From positions 1-64,000 of IMG/VR virus record IMGVR_UViG_3300020438_005287: DNA of 64,000 nt; one strand, written 5' to 3'. Below are positions 1 to 7,616 of the stretch, piece after piece (the stretch's first letter is position 1; the number at the start of each line of letters is the position of its first letter). The position numbers and the translations under genes were made by a program. Below the pieces are notes generated by a model. It was given only the letters and a program-made list of their open reading frames with translations. It was not told where the DNA came from and ran no database searches. This stretch comes from a virus.

Positions 1-800
1 AAGCAGACAGCACTGGCACACAACTGCTTAACACCTTGACAGATGTAAATGCTGGTTCACCACAAAATCTACAAGCCTTGGTATGGGATAGCGGAACAAA
101 CAAATGGATCGCAGGCGATGTTGTGCAACAAGGTGAATTCCTAGATGGTGATTTTAGAGGGTCGGTATTCGGTGACGATAGTACTTTAATTGTAGACGGT
201 CTACGCAACACTATCACAGCTAGTAAAATCACAGTAACCGAAATTGCATCCACTACTGAAGCAACTAATTTTAAATCTACTCAATCTGGACATAGGCATA
301 TAAACATTACTTCTATAGACTCTGGTACTGATAATAACCATGAACCAGTTATAAATTGTTTTCGAGAATCACCAGATCCGACTACTAGAGTTAGCCATGT
401 ACACGGTGGTATAACATTTAAAGCAATTAATGCAAGTAGTCAAGCAATCTCTAATTATGGTTATGTGCTAGGTACTGGAAAGAGAATTGTCTTCTCAAGT
501 AATGAAAACGGTGTATTTGACAATGAACATTCAATGGCATTTGAGGAGAAGAAATTTGGTGTTGGTACTAGACATCCGTCTTATACATTAGATATACAAG
601 GTGAAGGTGTATTTACTAATTATCTACGTCCTGGAGTATTTACTAACGCTACTACACGTGATGCTGCAATAACAACACCTATAGAAGGGGCAATGGTGTT
701 TTTACAGGATACAAAAAAGATGCAGGTGTATGTGCTTGATACAGGACTTGCAGGTGGTGGTAGTGCCAACACGACAGCCGGATGGCATAACATGTATTAA
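1..800 (+). CDS. Tail-fibre/adhesin-like virion protein, 5' truncated
   Basis: The reading frame is open from the window edge (first full codon at base 3) to the TAA at 798-800, so the real start lies outside the window; a TTG at 36 is only an internal codon. The residues seen are low-complexity, Thr/Ser/Gly/Asn-rich beta structure typical of phage fibres. There is a phrase of the type 'FGVGTRHPSYTLDIQGEG', common before fibre tips, and a C-terminus ending in 'GWHNMY', as in many marine myophage fibre proteins. The likely role is host recognition at the tail, but no catalytic motif is visible. It lies on the plus strand, opposite to the main structural block, and its TAA is followed after one base by the ATG of the desaturase at 802, suggesting co-transcription. 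Confident that it is virion-like; the specific role is inferred. Confidence 0.7.
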   Translation, partial: ADSTGTQLLNTLTDVNAGSPQNLQALVWDSGTNKWIAGDVVQQGEFLDGDFRGSVFGDDSTLIVDGLRNTITASKITVTEIASTTEATNFKSTQSGHRHINITSIDSGTDNNHEPVINCFRESPDPTTRVSHVHGGITFKAINASSQAISNYGYVLGTGKRIVFSSNENGVFDNEHSMAFEEKKFGVGTRHPSYTLDIQGEGVFTNYLRPGVFTNATTRDAAITTPIEGAMVFLQDTKKMQVYVLDTGLAGGGSANTTAGWHNMY

Positions 801-801
801 T

Positions 802-1521
802 ATGCAATACATTATATTTGTATTACAAATCATTGCATATCTTTCACTTTTACCATTATTCTTGATAAATGATATACATCATTACATTTTAGCAATACTA
901 ATATATTTTTTCATGAATGCAATAGGTATGTCTATGACCTATCATAGATTGCTTAGCCATCGTTCCTTTACATGTAATAAACTAATAGAATATATAGGCA
1001 CTACATTAGGTGGATTAGCATTAACTGGAAGTGCTATTACCTGGGTAGCTATGCATAGACAGCATCATAAATATTCTGATTCTGCAAAAGATCCTCACAG
1101 TCCTGATAATTTGGGATGGGTTAGAGTGCAATTTAAAACAGCATTTTCTAAAATAAATGGAAAAAATGCCGTCGATTTGATGAGAAATAAATTTTACATA
1201 TTTCAACATAGGTATTACTTTGGTATTATAATAGCGTATGCCACGTTATTAGCTTTTTTGAATCCATTATATGTAATCAGTGCTTTTTTAGCTCCAGCAG
1301 GTCTCACTTTATTTTTTGGAACATTAGTATTAAGTTCATGTCATAAAGACTATAAACCTAGAACTATTCCTTTTTTGGCTATTGTTACGTTTGGTGAATC
1401 ATATCATTTAGAACATCATAAAGATGCTAGAATATTTAGACTACATAAATATGATATCACTGGATGGATTATAGAAAAGTTTATACATGATAAGACCACA
1501 ATACTGGGCAAAGTCAATTAG
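802..1521 (+). CDS. Membrane fatty acid desaturase-like protein
   Basis: A 239-residue protein with the three histidine boxes of acyl-CoA/acyl-lipid desaturases: H48-x4-H53 (HRLLSH), H85-x2-HH89 (HRQHH) and H202-x2-HH206 (HLEHH). Hydrophobic segments at about 1-45, 65-82 and 140-175 would span the membrane and place the boxes on the cytoplasmic side, where they bind a di-iron centre that inserts a double bond into a fatty acyl chain. An in-frame ATG at 730 lies inside the upstream fibre gene; the ATG at 802, one base after that gene's stop, is preferred because all boxes lie downstream of it. It is shorter than typical bacterial delta-9 enzymes (about 300 residues) but complete in motifs. A 2OG oxygenase and a second desaturase follow on the same strand, suggesting one lipid-modifying unit. 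Substrate and regiospecificity are unknown. Confidence 0.85.
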   Translation: MQYIIFVLQIIAYLSLLPLFLINDIHHYILAILIYFFMNAIGMSMTYHRLLSHRSFTCNKLIEYIGTTLGGLALTGSAITWVAMHRQHHKYSDSAKDPHSPDNLGWVRVQFKTAFSKINGKNAVDLMRNKFYIFQHRYYFGIIIAYATLLAFLNPLYVISAFLAPAGLTLFFGTLVLSSCHKDYKPRTIPFLAIVTFGESYHLEHHKDARIFRLHKYDITGWIIEKFIHDKTTILGKVN

Positions 1522-1551
1522 CTCAGTACCTTTTATATACTGGAATTGTAA

Positions 1552-2280
1552 ATGCAAAAATGGCGAAGTCGTTGGAACTTACCAGTTATTCAACGATTGG
1601 ATAATGTCAGAGTTGACATCGACAAACTCAGAAGAGACTCAGAAGAATTTTCCAAAGGAAAAACTTGGGATGGGTTAGGCAGTGAATATGCATCACTTTG
1701 TGAGACACATACACGGCTACCTAAAATGTTTTTTAAAGAAGAAGAATTAGATAACGTAGATTGTGTATGCGACTTAAATTGGAAGAAAACTAGTTACCAG
1801 CAATTATCACTCACAGAATTTGACGAATCATATACACTAGATCAACGAAAAGAAAAAAGTAACTCTGTATGGGATCACAGAATTGCCAAAAAGAATAAAG
1901 AAGCAGATGAGCGTTGGTTTAGAAAAATAAAAAACGATGTGCCAGACTCATTTAGAGATTTATTCAAATTGTTTGATGACAAAGTTCATAGAACACGTTT
2001 TGCAAAATTATCACCTCATTCTGAAGTAAAGCCGCACATTGATTATGATACATTATATGGTGTACGCTTACACATTGCTTTTGAAACTAATAATGATTGT
2101 GTAAATGGTGGTTGGGATAAATATGGATTAGAAACTAAAATAAATATCCCTGTAGATGGCAGTATTTGGTTTATAAATCCTGGAGTAAAACATTATGCTA
2201 TAAATGGCGGGGACACAGAACGGAATCATTTAATTTTAAGTTTAGACAGTCAAGAATGCTTATCACAAAACTCTTTATAG
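1552..2280 (+). CDS. Aspartyl/asparaginyl beta-hydroxylase-like 2OG-Fe(II) oxygenase
   Basis: A 242-residue protein whose C-terminal half has the double-stranded beta-helix iron site: H162-I-D164 and H214, with R172 following the first pair and R224 in a position to bind 2-oxoglutarate. The order HxD, R-x-H, 'GSIWFINP', H-x-x-x-N, R-N-H matches the AspH/Asp_Arg_Hydrox-type cupin fold. Members hydroxylate amino acid side chains or small molecules using O2 and 2-oxoglutarate. The N-terminal 140 residues are charged and not recognised. It starts 30 bp after one desaturase, and its last 25 bp overlap the start of another, so translation of the three is probably coupled. The substrate could be an acyl lipid, an amino acid or a protein; nothing here decides it. 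Confidence 0.75.
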   Translation: MQKWRSRWNLPVIQRLDNVRVDIDKLRRDSEEFSKGKTWDGLGSEYASLCETHTRLPKMFFKEEELDNVDCVCDLNWKKTSYQQLSLTEFDESYTLDQRKEKSNSVWDHRIAKKNKEADERWFRKIKNDVPDSFRDLFKLFDDKVHRTRFAKLSPHSEVKPHIDYDTLYGVRLHIAFETNNDCVNGGWDKYGLETKINIPVDGSIWFINPGVKHYAINGGDTERNHLILSLDSQECLSQNSL

Positions 2281-2921
2281 CGTGCCATCATATTCTATTT
2301 CTATATGGCTTCTACCTAATTGGATCTTATCAACTTTTGTTTTTTATTATGTCTGGTATATTTTTTATAAGAGTAATATCAGAAGAAATAATGCACAAAG
2401 GATTAAGTCATCAATTGTACAAACCTAATAACAAGTTTGATATCATTTGGAATTTATGTTCAGTACTACTATGCCAAGGTTCGGCTGTTGGTTGGTGCAA
2501 CATACATCGGCAACATCATACTTACACAGACACAGAAAGAGATCCACAGAGTGTAGACCATAATGTATTATTAAAAGTTTATCTTGGTTTATTTAAGTCA
2601 AGTCCAAAAAATAAAATTATGGTAAAAGATTTGATAAGAAGAAAAGGCTTTAGTTGGACACACAAACATTATAACGAACTGCATATTTTATTATGTGTCA
2701 TTGCTTACACTATCAATCCTTACTTATTACTAAGCATTATAAGTCCGGGAATAATATTTGCATTCCATGGGGCAGGTTTAATTAATGGATTTTCACATGC
2801 CAATAAGAGACCAGTAAATAACATATTTTTAAGTTACTTTATCACTTTTAGCAGAGAACTTCATTTAGATCATCACACAAATCCACTCTCAAAAAAATAT
2901 TCATTATTTAATATTTCATAA
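2256..2921 (+). CDS. Membrane fatty acid desaturase-like protein
   Basis: A 221-residue protein with three histidine boxes: H47-x4-H52 (HKGLSH), H84-x2-HH88 (HRQHH) and H203-x2-HH207 (HLDHH). Hydrophobic stretches at about 5-40, 62-82 and 140-175 fit a membrane enzyme. The frame extends upstream to 2166 inside the oxygenase gene; the ATG at 2256 is chosen because the hydrophobic N-terminus starts there and the overlap with the upstream gene falls to 25 bp. It is a clear relative of the desaturase at 802, sharing the second box 'HRQHH', but diverged elsewhere, so it is an old paralogue rather than a recent duplicate. Its end runs 14 bp into the convergent gene on the minus strand. Likely role: unsaturation of host or phage-modified acyl chains. 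Confidence 0.83.
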   Translation: MLITKLFIACHHILFLYGFYLIGSYQLLFFIMSGIFFIRVISEEIMHKGLSHQLYKPNNKFDIIWNLCSVLLCQGSAVGWCNIHRQHHTYTDTERDPQSVDHNVLLKVYLGLFKSSPKNKIMVKDLIRRKGFSWTHKHYNELHILLCVIAYTINPYLLLSIISPGIIFAFHGAGLINGFSHANKRPVNNIFLSYFITFSRELHLDHHTNPLSKKYSLFNIS

Positions 2922-3648
2922 TATCTGAGAACACATTATAATTTTTGTATTCATCAGGTATTCCATTCCAACTTATTGGATCATGCGTAACCCCTTTAAA
3001 TATCAATTTGTCAGAATCCATTTGAAACATTAAATTAATTCTATCAACATCTGAATAATGAAATGCTCTATGGTAAGTGCCAATATTTACAAAGTAGGCA
3101 TAACCTGCATAAAGTCTATATAAACTATTCTTACCTGCTTCATAAAATACAATATGAACTGATTCATTTAATGGAACCATACATCTAAAGCCGTGCAGTG
3201 TATATCTATCGTGATCAATATGATATTTTGTATTCCAACCTAAATAAGCAGTTGCATATTGATGCCTAAAGCATCCTACACTAAAATTTTCAAAAAACTC
3301 TCTTGTAACAGGTTGTATTATATCTAGCAAATCATTAGTGCCTTCTTTGCGCAATCCATAACCTTGATAGTGACCTTTTTTAAATCCTACCTCTTTTAAA
3401 ACTGTCCATATATCATCTGATTCTAAATTATCCGGTAAAACTTGGATTCTTTTTTTAACATAATTCCGTCCAATTTGCTCAATATGATATAATGCTTCGG
3501 TGTGCAATTGCGGAACACAATCAACTTCATTTAATCTGACAACATTAGGATAATTTTTTGGAAATCCTAAATTAGTTGTTACTGGCATAGATTCGTACGA
3601 ACCATATCCAAAAATATCATTTTTTACTAGTTTATCCTGTAATTGCAT
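2908..3648 (-). CDS. AspH-like 2OG-Fe(II) oxygenase
   Basis: A 246-residue protein. The iron-binding triad is visible as H143-I-D145 and H193, with R155 after the first pair and R203 as the probable 2-oxoglutarate anchor. The string from 'KYHIDHD' to 'DRINLMFQ' follows the same pattern as the oxygenases at 1552 and 9079 (HxD, R, then 'G-Y-F-N', H, R). This places it in the aspartyl/asparaginyl beta-hydroxylase-like cupins, which hydroxylate side chains or small molecules. It is the last gene of the minus-strand group that starts at 7072 and overlaps its upstream neighbour by 17 bp. Its stop codon lies within the 14-bp overlap with the convergent desaturase. The substrate is unknown. Confidence 0.7.
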   Translation of the reverse strand: MQLQDKLVKNDIFGYGSYESMPVTTNLGFPKNYPNVVRLNEVDCVPQLHTEALYHIEQIGRNYVKKRIQVLPDNLESDDIWTVLKEVGFKKGHYQGYGLRKEGTNDLLDIIQPVTREFFENFSVGCFRHQYATAYLGWNTKYHIDHDRYTLHGFRCMVPLNESVHIVFYEAGKNSLYRLYAGYAYFVNIGTYHRAFHYSDVDRINLMFQMDSDKLIFKGVTHDPISWNGIPDEYKNYNVFSDIMKY

Positions 3649-4249
3649 AATCTTTAAATTTTTCTTGGGACTTACGTATTAATGCATTATGCTTGTCATT
3701 ATAAAGTCCAAATATACTTATTATTAATTTTTTAGGATCACTAAGTGTTGCACCATGCTTAACTTGTGATTCTTTAATAGCAAATATCTTATTTTTATTT
3801 GGTAATTTTATATATTGTTTTGGTTCTACATAAAAGCTATCGAACGAGTTAGAAATAACAAGCCATTTATAACACATTTGATTTGGTATGCTATTTTCAT
3901 ACTCATGAACATCATAGTGTAACGGCACATCTTTAATTTGTCTTAGAATATTTACATGAGTGATTTTTTCAAAAGGCAACAACTGTAATGTACTTTTAAC
4001 ATTAGATACATTAGAAATATTAGGATGCCATTCAACACTTACTTTGCTATTATATCTATTATTCCAATTAGCATTATATTCTTCTATTGAAGACTCGTAA
4101 ATATTTTTAGCGCAAATAGTCCAATAATACCATAATCCTGTGTAATGAAGTTTTGCATTTTTATCCATATAAAACTGCAATAAATCTTCATTGATTTTTG
4201 GAGTTTGAATATCAATTGGTGTGTATAATAAATTCATTGATTTTATCAC
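3632..4249 (-). CDS. Probable 2OG-Fe(II) oxygenase (divergent AspH-like)
   Basis: A 205-residue protein with a candidate iron site at H111-Y-D113 (within 'LHYDVHEYE') and H165 (within 'QVKHGATLSD'). The spacing of about 50 residues between the HxD and the distal His matches the other oxygenases here. The usual Arg near the end is replaced by lysines in 'DPKKLIISIFG', so the co-substrate site may differ. The N-terminal 100 residues are not recognised. It overlaps the kinase-like gene upstream by 38 bp, or 26 bp if the second Met (4237) is the start. It belongs to the same transcription unit as the PhyH-like and desaturase genes. The family call is moderate because motif recognition is by eye only. 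Confidence 0.5.
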   Translation of the reverse strand: MIKSMNLLYTPIDIQTPKINEDLLQFYMDKNAKLHYTGLWYYWTICAKNIYESSIEEYNANWNNRYNSKVSVEWHPNISNVSNVKSTLQLLPFEKITHVNILRQIKDVPLHYDVHEYENSIPNQMCYKWLVISNSFDSFYVEPKQYIKLPNKNKIFAIKESQVKHGATLSDPKKLIISIFGLYNDKHNALIRKSQEKFKDYAITG

Positions 4250-4904
4250 AACATTGTGTGAAAGATGTTACTTTGCTTGGTAAAACTGATATTAACCGTT
4301 TTTTCATTCCTAATGTATAAGCATCTTGTAAAGCATTTACACCAAACAATTTTTTAACATTTAAAATGGCGCTTTGAAATTCATTTGTTCTTGCTAATAC
4401 CATAGACAGATATATAAAACATATTGTGGCTATTTCTAATTTTAAAGGCTTATAAGATAAGTTGTCCCAATCAACTACATAATTTCCAATTACATTCATA
4501 TATTGCAAATCTCCATGAGATAATATGATATCGTTATTTTCAAATAAATCCATATACTCATGTTGCATCTCATATTTTTCTAATCGCGTATCTGCCACTT
4601 GAATCTGCGTAATAAATTGATAAACATCGTTAAAAAAGTATATAGAATCTATTAAACTTATTTCATTATATTTTATAAACTCTAACTCAATATATCCTAA
4701 ATTATTACATATCTTTGACTCATACATTTGTGGAACTTTGAATATATCACTATTCCAACTAGCGGCCAATTCATATCTGAACACTGCATCTTTATAAATA
4801 CTTAAATTTTTGTATATCTTAAAAAATTGATTATCATGAGTTTCAACTGCATAATTTCCATGTTTTACAAAATTACTTCCTTTATACTCTTTTCTAATAT
4901 TCAT
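4212..4904 (-). CDS. Aminoglycoside phosphotransferase/choline kinase-like protein
   Basis: A 230-residue protein with a catalytic loop of the Brenner type, H130-G-D132-x4-N137 ('SHGDLQYMN'), and a metal-binding D145 in 'YVVDWDN', the two signatures of APH/choline/ethanolamine kinases. These transfer phosphate from ATP to a hydroxyl of a small molecule such as choline, a sugar or an aminoglycoside. The N-terminal lobe (about 1-85) has the expected strand pattern with E75 in 'IELEF', but the nucleotide-binding lysine is not certain. It is shorter than most APH members (250-300 residues). The ATG overlaps the stop of the acetyltransferase-like gene by 4 bp (ATGA arrangement), so expression is coupled. 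In context it may phosphorylate a sugar, a lipid head group or a hydroxylated product of the adjacent oxygenases; this is inference. Confidence 0.7.
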   Translation of the reverse strand: MNIRKEYKGSNFVKHGNYAVETHDNQFFKIYKNLSIYKDAVFRYELAASWNSDIFKVPQMYESKICNNLGYIELEFIKYNEISLIDSIYFFNDVYQFITQIQVADTRLEKYEMQHEYMDLFENNDIILSHGDLQYMNVIGNYVVDWDNLSYKPLKLEIATICFIYLSMVLARTNEFQSAILNVKKLFGVNALQDAYTLGMKKRLISVLPSKVTSFTQCCDKINEFIIHTN

Positions 4905-5527
4905 AAACTGTTCTTTAATTCGTTAATATCAAAAGAACTATCTAAAGGAATATAAAACAAACTTTGCTGAACATTCTGATATTTAACCTTGTCATAATAT
5001 TTTACCAAAGACAAATTAATAGACGAATGTGATTCATTGTGCCTTTTCTTACCTTTTATATTTTTAACAAATGCTTGCATCTTTTTACTATGAGCAAAAA
5101 TTGTAAAAAATAATCCAGCTTTTCCTAAATTAGTAGCTATACTTTTATGTTTATCAACTAATCCATTATCACGCCACATACACATACGAATATTTTTATC
5201 TAATCGATGTGATTTGAGTATATAATGAAATACGCCAAATTTTATGTAACGGCCGTGTTCAATTGCTCCGCTAAAAGCAACAATTTTATCATTATCTAAA
5301 ACTGCTAAAATATGATGGAATTTTGTTTTTAAAAATTTTGCTGCAGAAAATCTATAACCATCTTCAAATGTATTATGATCGTTTGGCATCATACTATATG
5401 TATACGACATATCTTTATATGCTCGATGATCAAAACCTACACAATCTTCAAATAAAACTGAAAACCTAAATTGATCCAATAAATCATTATTGAGTGAATT
5501 GTTGTAAACCTGTATATTCAACGGCAT
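4901..5527 (-). CDS. Putative GNAT-like acyltransferase
   Basis: A 208-residue protein of uncertain family. The centre (about 73-110) has a strand pair 'ILAVLDNDKIVAFSGAIEHG', which resembles the beta3-beta4 hairpin of GNAT acetyltransferases, followed by a helix-rich part. A clean acetyl-CoA loop (Q/RxxGxG/A) is not visible. The upstream PhyH-like gene overlaps it by 41 bp and the kinase-like gene follows with a 4-bp overlap, so it is translated within this small operon. If it is a GNAT it would acylate an amine on a small molecule or lipid precursor. Alternative: a conserved phage protein with no enzymatic role. Confident that it is a gene (operon position, uniform coding), not of its function. 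Confidence 0.4.
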   Translation of the reverse strand: MPLNIQVYNNSLNNDLLDQFRFSVLFEDCVGFDHRAYKDMSYTYSMMPNDHNTFEDGYRFSAAKFLKTKFHHILAVLDNDKIVAFSGAIEHGRYIKFGVFHYILKSHRLDKNIRMCMWRDNGLVDKHKSIATNLGKAGLFFTIFAHSKKMQAFVKNIKGKKRHNESHSSINLSLVKYYDKVKYQNVQQSLFYIPLDSSFDINELKNSL

Positions 5528-6326
5528 AATCTGTTTTACCTTTATCTAGTAATGGACACGGTGGTGGAACAACTTTAGGTGTTACAGGCTCTAACCTTTC
5601 TTTATCATATTCAGATAAATTATTATAAAACTCTTTTGGCAATGATAATTTTAAGTCTTCTAATTGCGTTATAAATCTAGGCAAGAGTTGTAAGAAAAAT
5701 CCAGATCTTGGAACATTGGTTTTATTTGCTGCTCCAGCATGCCACATAGCTCCAAAATATAAAACTAAATCACCTGGCTCAGATATTATTTGCTTACAAT
5801 TATCCCAAAATGTTATATCAGGATATTGACATTTCTTTTGCGATCCTGGATAATATAACGTGCCACCATTTTCTTGTGTAAATTCTGTTAAACACACAAT
5901 AGCTTGTAAATTCAGAGGAAAAGATGTATTTGCCATAGATGACCATCTATCCTTATATCGCAAAGCTAGATACGGATAATCTAAATGAGGTTCTTGTGTT
6001 ATATAACCTGGCATCAGTGTTAGTGATGTCATTGATCCTAAATGATATCCACCACCTAGCCACTTCTTAGCAACTTTATCTATGTAATCAGATTGTACAA
6101 TATGCCAAATTTTTTCATCTAACTGTATTAACCTTGAAAAATTAATACGCTGTCTTTTATTGCCTACACCAGAATTGTATAAATCTATTGATTCTGTTTG
6201 TATAGTGTTTCTATAATCAGCAATAACATCTTGTGGGAAAACTTGTTTGATGTGAACTAATCCATCACCATGCATAAGTTCATTTATTATTACATCGTCA
6301 TTAAAATATTGTTTATCAATAATCAT
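5487..6326 (-). CDS. Phytanoyl-CoA dioxygenase (PhyH)-like protein
   Basis: A 279-residue 2OG-Fe(II) oxygenase of the PhyH type. Visible: an N-terminal 'DGLVHIKQVF' as at the start of PhyH folds, 'PHLDYP' giving H114 and D116, 'QENGGTLYYPGSQ' (the typical PhyH loop that precedes a Gly-Ser), H196 in 'FGAMWHAGAANKT' and R207 for 2-oxoglutarate. Known relatives hydroxylate phytanoyl-CoA, small molecules or natural-product intermediates. The frame is open to 6392, but the ATG at 6326 is preferred because it overlaps the upstream desaturase stop by exactly 4 bp (ATGA) and the extension would overlap that gene by 70 bp. Being next to a desaturase suggests an acyl substrate, but PhyH proteins are broad. 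Confidence 0.82.
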   Translation of the reverse strand: MIIDKQYFNDDVIINELMHGDGLVHIKQVFPQDVIADYRNTIQTESIDLYNSGVGNKRQRINFSRLIQLDEKIWHIVQSDYIDKVAKKWLGGGYHLGSMTSLTLMPGYITQEPHLDYPYLALRYKDRWSSMANTSFPLNLQAIVCLTEFTQENGGTLYYPGSQKKCQYPDITFWDNCKQIISEPGDLVLYFGAMWHAGAANKTNVPRSGFFLQLLPRFITQLEDLKLSLPKEFYNNLSEYDKERLEPVTPKVVPPPCPLLDKGKTDYAVEYTGLQQFTQ

Positions 6327-7072
6327 ACTTTTATCTGTTTTATAACAAACGCAGGAAAATCCCATTCCCACGGTTTTTCTTTTGTATTCCAATTATTTGG
6401 ATATTGATGATGATTATTGTGCCACCCTTCACCAATAGTAAGAATATTCGCTATCCAGCTATTTGTAGATTTATCATTTGTGTTGTAAGTTCTATATCCA
6501 TGTGTATGAGTTACAAAGGACAAGATATATCCACTCATTAAACATAAAAAGTTTGGTATTGCATATAAGCTAAAGAAAAAATAACTACCAAACGACAAAT
6601 CTATAAATAAATAAGCACTTATGATGATACCATGCATCATAAAATAATTATAATGATAAAATCGCAAAGTATCATTTCGTAATTCTTTTATAATCATTGC
6701 TTTTCTAATAGGCACTTTCCATAATCCAAACACAATTCTCCATATATTATTAGTATGGGGGCTGTGAATATCCTTGTCTGTATCAGCATAAAGATGATGA
6801 TATCTATGTTGTCCGACCCATGAAATTACGCTACCTACACCAATATAATGAGAGAAAAACGCTAAAACTTTTTCCCAGAGTTGACTTGTCGTAAATGTAT
6901 TATGTCCGTAGTACCTGTGGAGCCCTACATTGCCACCTAAAGTGACTAATATCACATACATTATTAATGCAAATAATATCCATTCGTAGGACAAAACAAA
7001 GCATCCTATAACAGTAGAAATGAAAAATATATATTGTAAAATTCTAGTTTTCAACCCTAAATTATTAAGCAT
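6323..7072 (-). CDS. Membrane fatty acid desaturase (acyl-CoA/delta-9 type)
   Basis: A 249-residue protein with textbook histidine boxes: H52-x4-H57 (HRYYGH), H89-x2-HH93 (HRYHH) and H218-x2-HH222 (HNNHH, preceded by 'GEGW'). 'GEGWHNNHH' is the hallmark of the acyl-CoA delta-9 desaturase group, so this is the most canonical of the three desaturases here. Hydrophobic segments lie at about 12-47, 65-85 and 145-190. The ATG at 7072 is the left half of an 18-bp palindrome; an alternative ATG at 7096 would add eight residues, has a weak AGGT upstream, and would overlap the divergent plus-strand gene by 12 bp. Both starts are possible. It heads the overlapping operon running down to 2908. Confidence 0.87.
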   Translation of the reverse strand: MLNNLGLKTRILQYIFFISTVIGCFVLSYEWILFALIMYVILVTLGGNVGLHRYYGHNTFTTSQLWEKVLAFFSHYIGVGSVISWVGQHRYHHLYADTDKDIHSPHTNNIWRIVFGLWKVPIRKAMIIKELRNDTLRFYHYNYFMMHGIIISAYLFIDLSFGSYFFFSLYAIPNFLCLMSGYILSFVTHTHGYRTYNTNDKSTNSWIANILTIGEGWHNNHHQYPNNWNTKEKPWEWDFPAFVIKQIKV

Positions 7073-7087
7073 ATAAATATTTATATG
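7070..7087. promoter_or_regulatory. Perfect palindrome with divergent T4-late-type octamers
   Basis: CATATAAATATTTATATG is an 18-bp perfect palindrome. It holds TATAAATA on the plus strand (7072-7079) and on the minus strand (7085-7078), the T4 late promoter -10 sequence. Its two ends are the ATG at 7085 (plus) and the ATG at 7072 (minus). If transcription begins six bases past the octamer, as in T4, both RNAs would begin at the A of the ATG, i.e. be leaderless. The alternative is that the outer or downstream Met codons are used, or that the site binds a dimeric regulator. Sequence is certain; function is inferred. Confidence 0.55.
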
Positions 7088-7576
7088 ATGTTTCATAACA
7101 ACGATTACCTGTTGAGCTTTTCTGTACCAATTAATACTTCTATCTTACTCAATGAATACAATAGTGTTAAAGAGAATGCTGTTGATTACTCTGATCATAG
7201 ACCGAGAGCATCTTTTAATAATTGGAAAATGGTAAAACATGATTTTCCATATGCAAAAGAATTAATTAAATTTTTTAGACTTGAAAAATTTGATGTTCGT
7301 CCTAGATTTTACTTGTTAAATAAAAATACATTATTAAAACAACACGTAGACAATGGAACACTATGTTCTTTGAATTTTATATTATCCTATGAGAATGCAC
7401 CTATAAACTTTCGAGAAAAAGAATTTATTTACAAATATGCTCTTATAAATACCCAATCACATCACGGAGTTAGCCATCCATCTCCTGAAGATAGAATACT
7501 ATTCAAATTAAGTGTTATGGATTTGTCATATCACAAAACAAAATTAATAATAGAAGATGTATTATCAAACACTTAA
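7085..7576 (+). CDS. Small probable 2OG-Fe(II) oxygenase
   Basis: A 163-residue protein with H87-V-D89 ('KQHVDNG'), a distal His at 126 or 127 ('QSHHGVSH') and R137 ('EDRILFKLSV'), the spacing expected of a minimal 2OG-Fe(II) cupin. It resembles the phage oxygenase-like proteins in the neighbouring minus-strand operons but is shorter, so it may be little more than the catalytic barrel. Two adjacent Met codons (7085 and 7088) are possible starts; no clear Shine-Dalgarno precedes either. It is a lone plus-strand gene between two minus-strand operons, divergent from the desaturase across the palindrome. Substrate unknown. Confidence 0.6.
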   Translation: MMFHNNDYLLSFSVPINTSILLNEYNSVKENAVDYSDHRPRASFNNWKMVKHDFPYAKELIKFFRLEKFDVRPRFYLLNKNTLLKQHVDNGTLCSLNFILSYENAPINFREKEFIYKYALINTQSHHGVSHPSPEDRILFKLSVMDLSYHKTKLIIEDVLSNT

Positions 7577-7616
7577 AAATATAGTTAATTGTAAGAGTTT
7601 ATCTTTAATAACATAA

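Noticed and set aside
1487-1678. A plus-strand frame across the gap between the desaturase and the oxygenase
   Set aside because: It is mostly covered by the two genes in other frames, has no motif and no ribosome site; the genes at 802 and 1552 explain the sequence.
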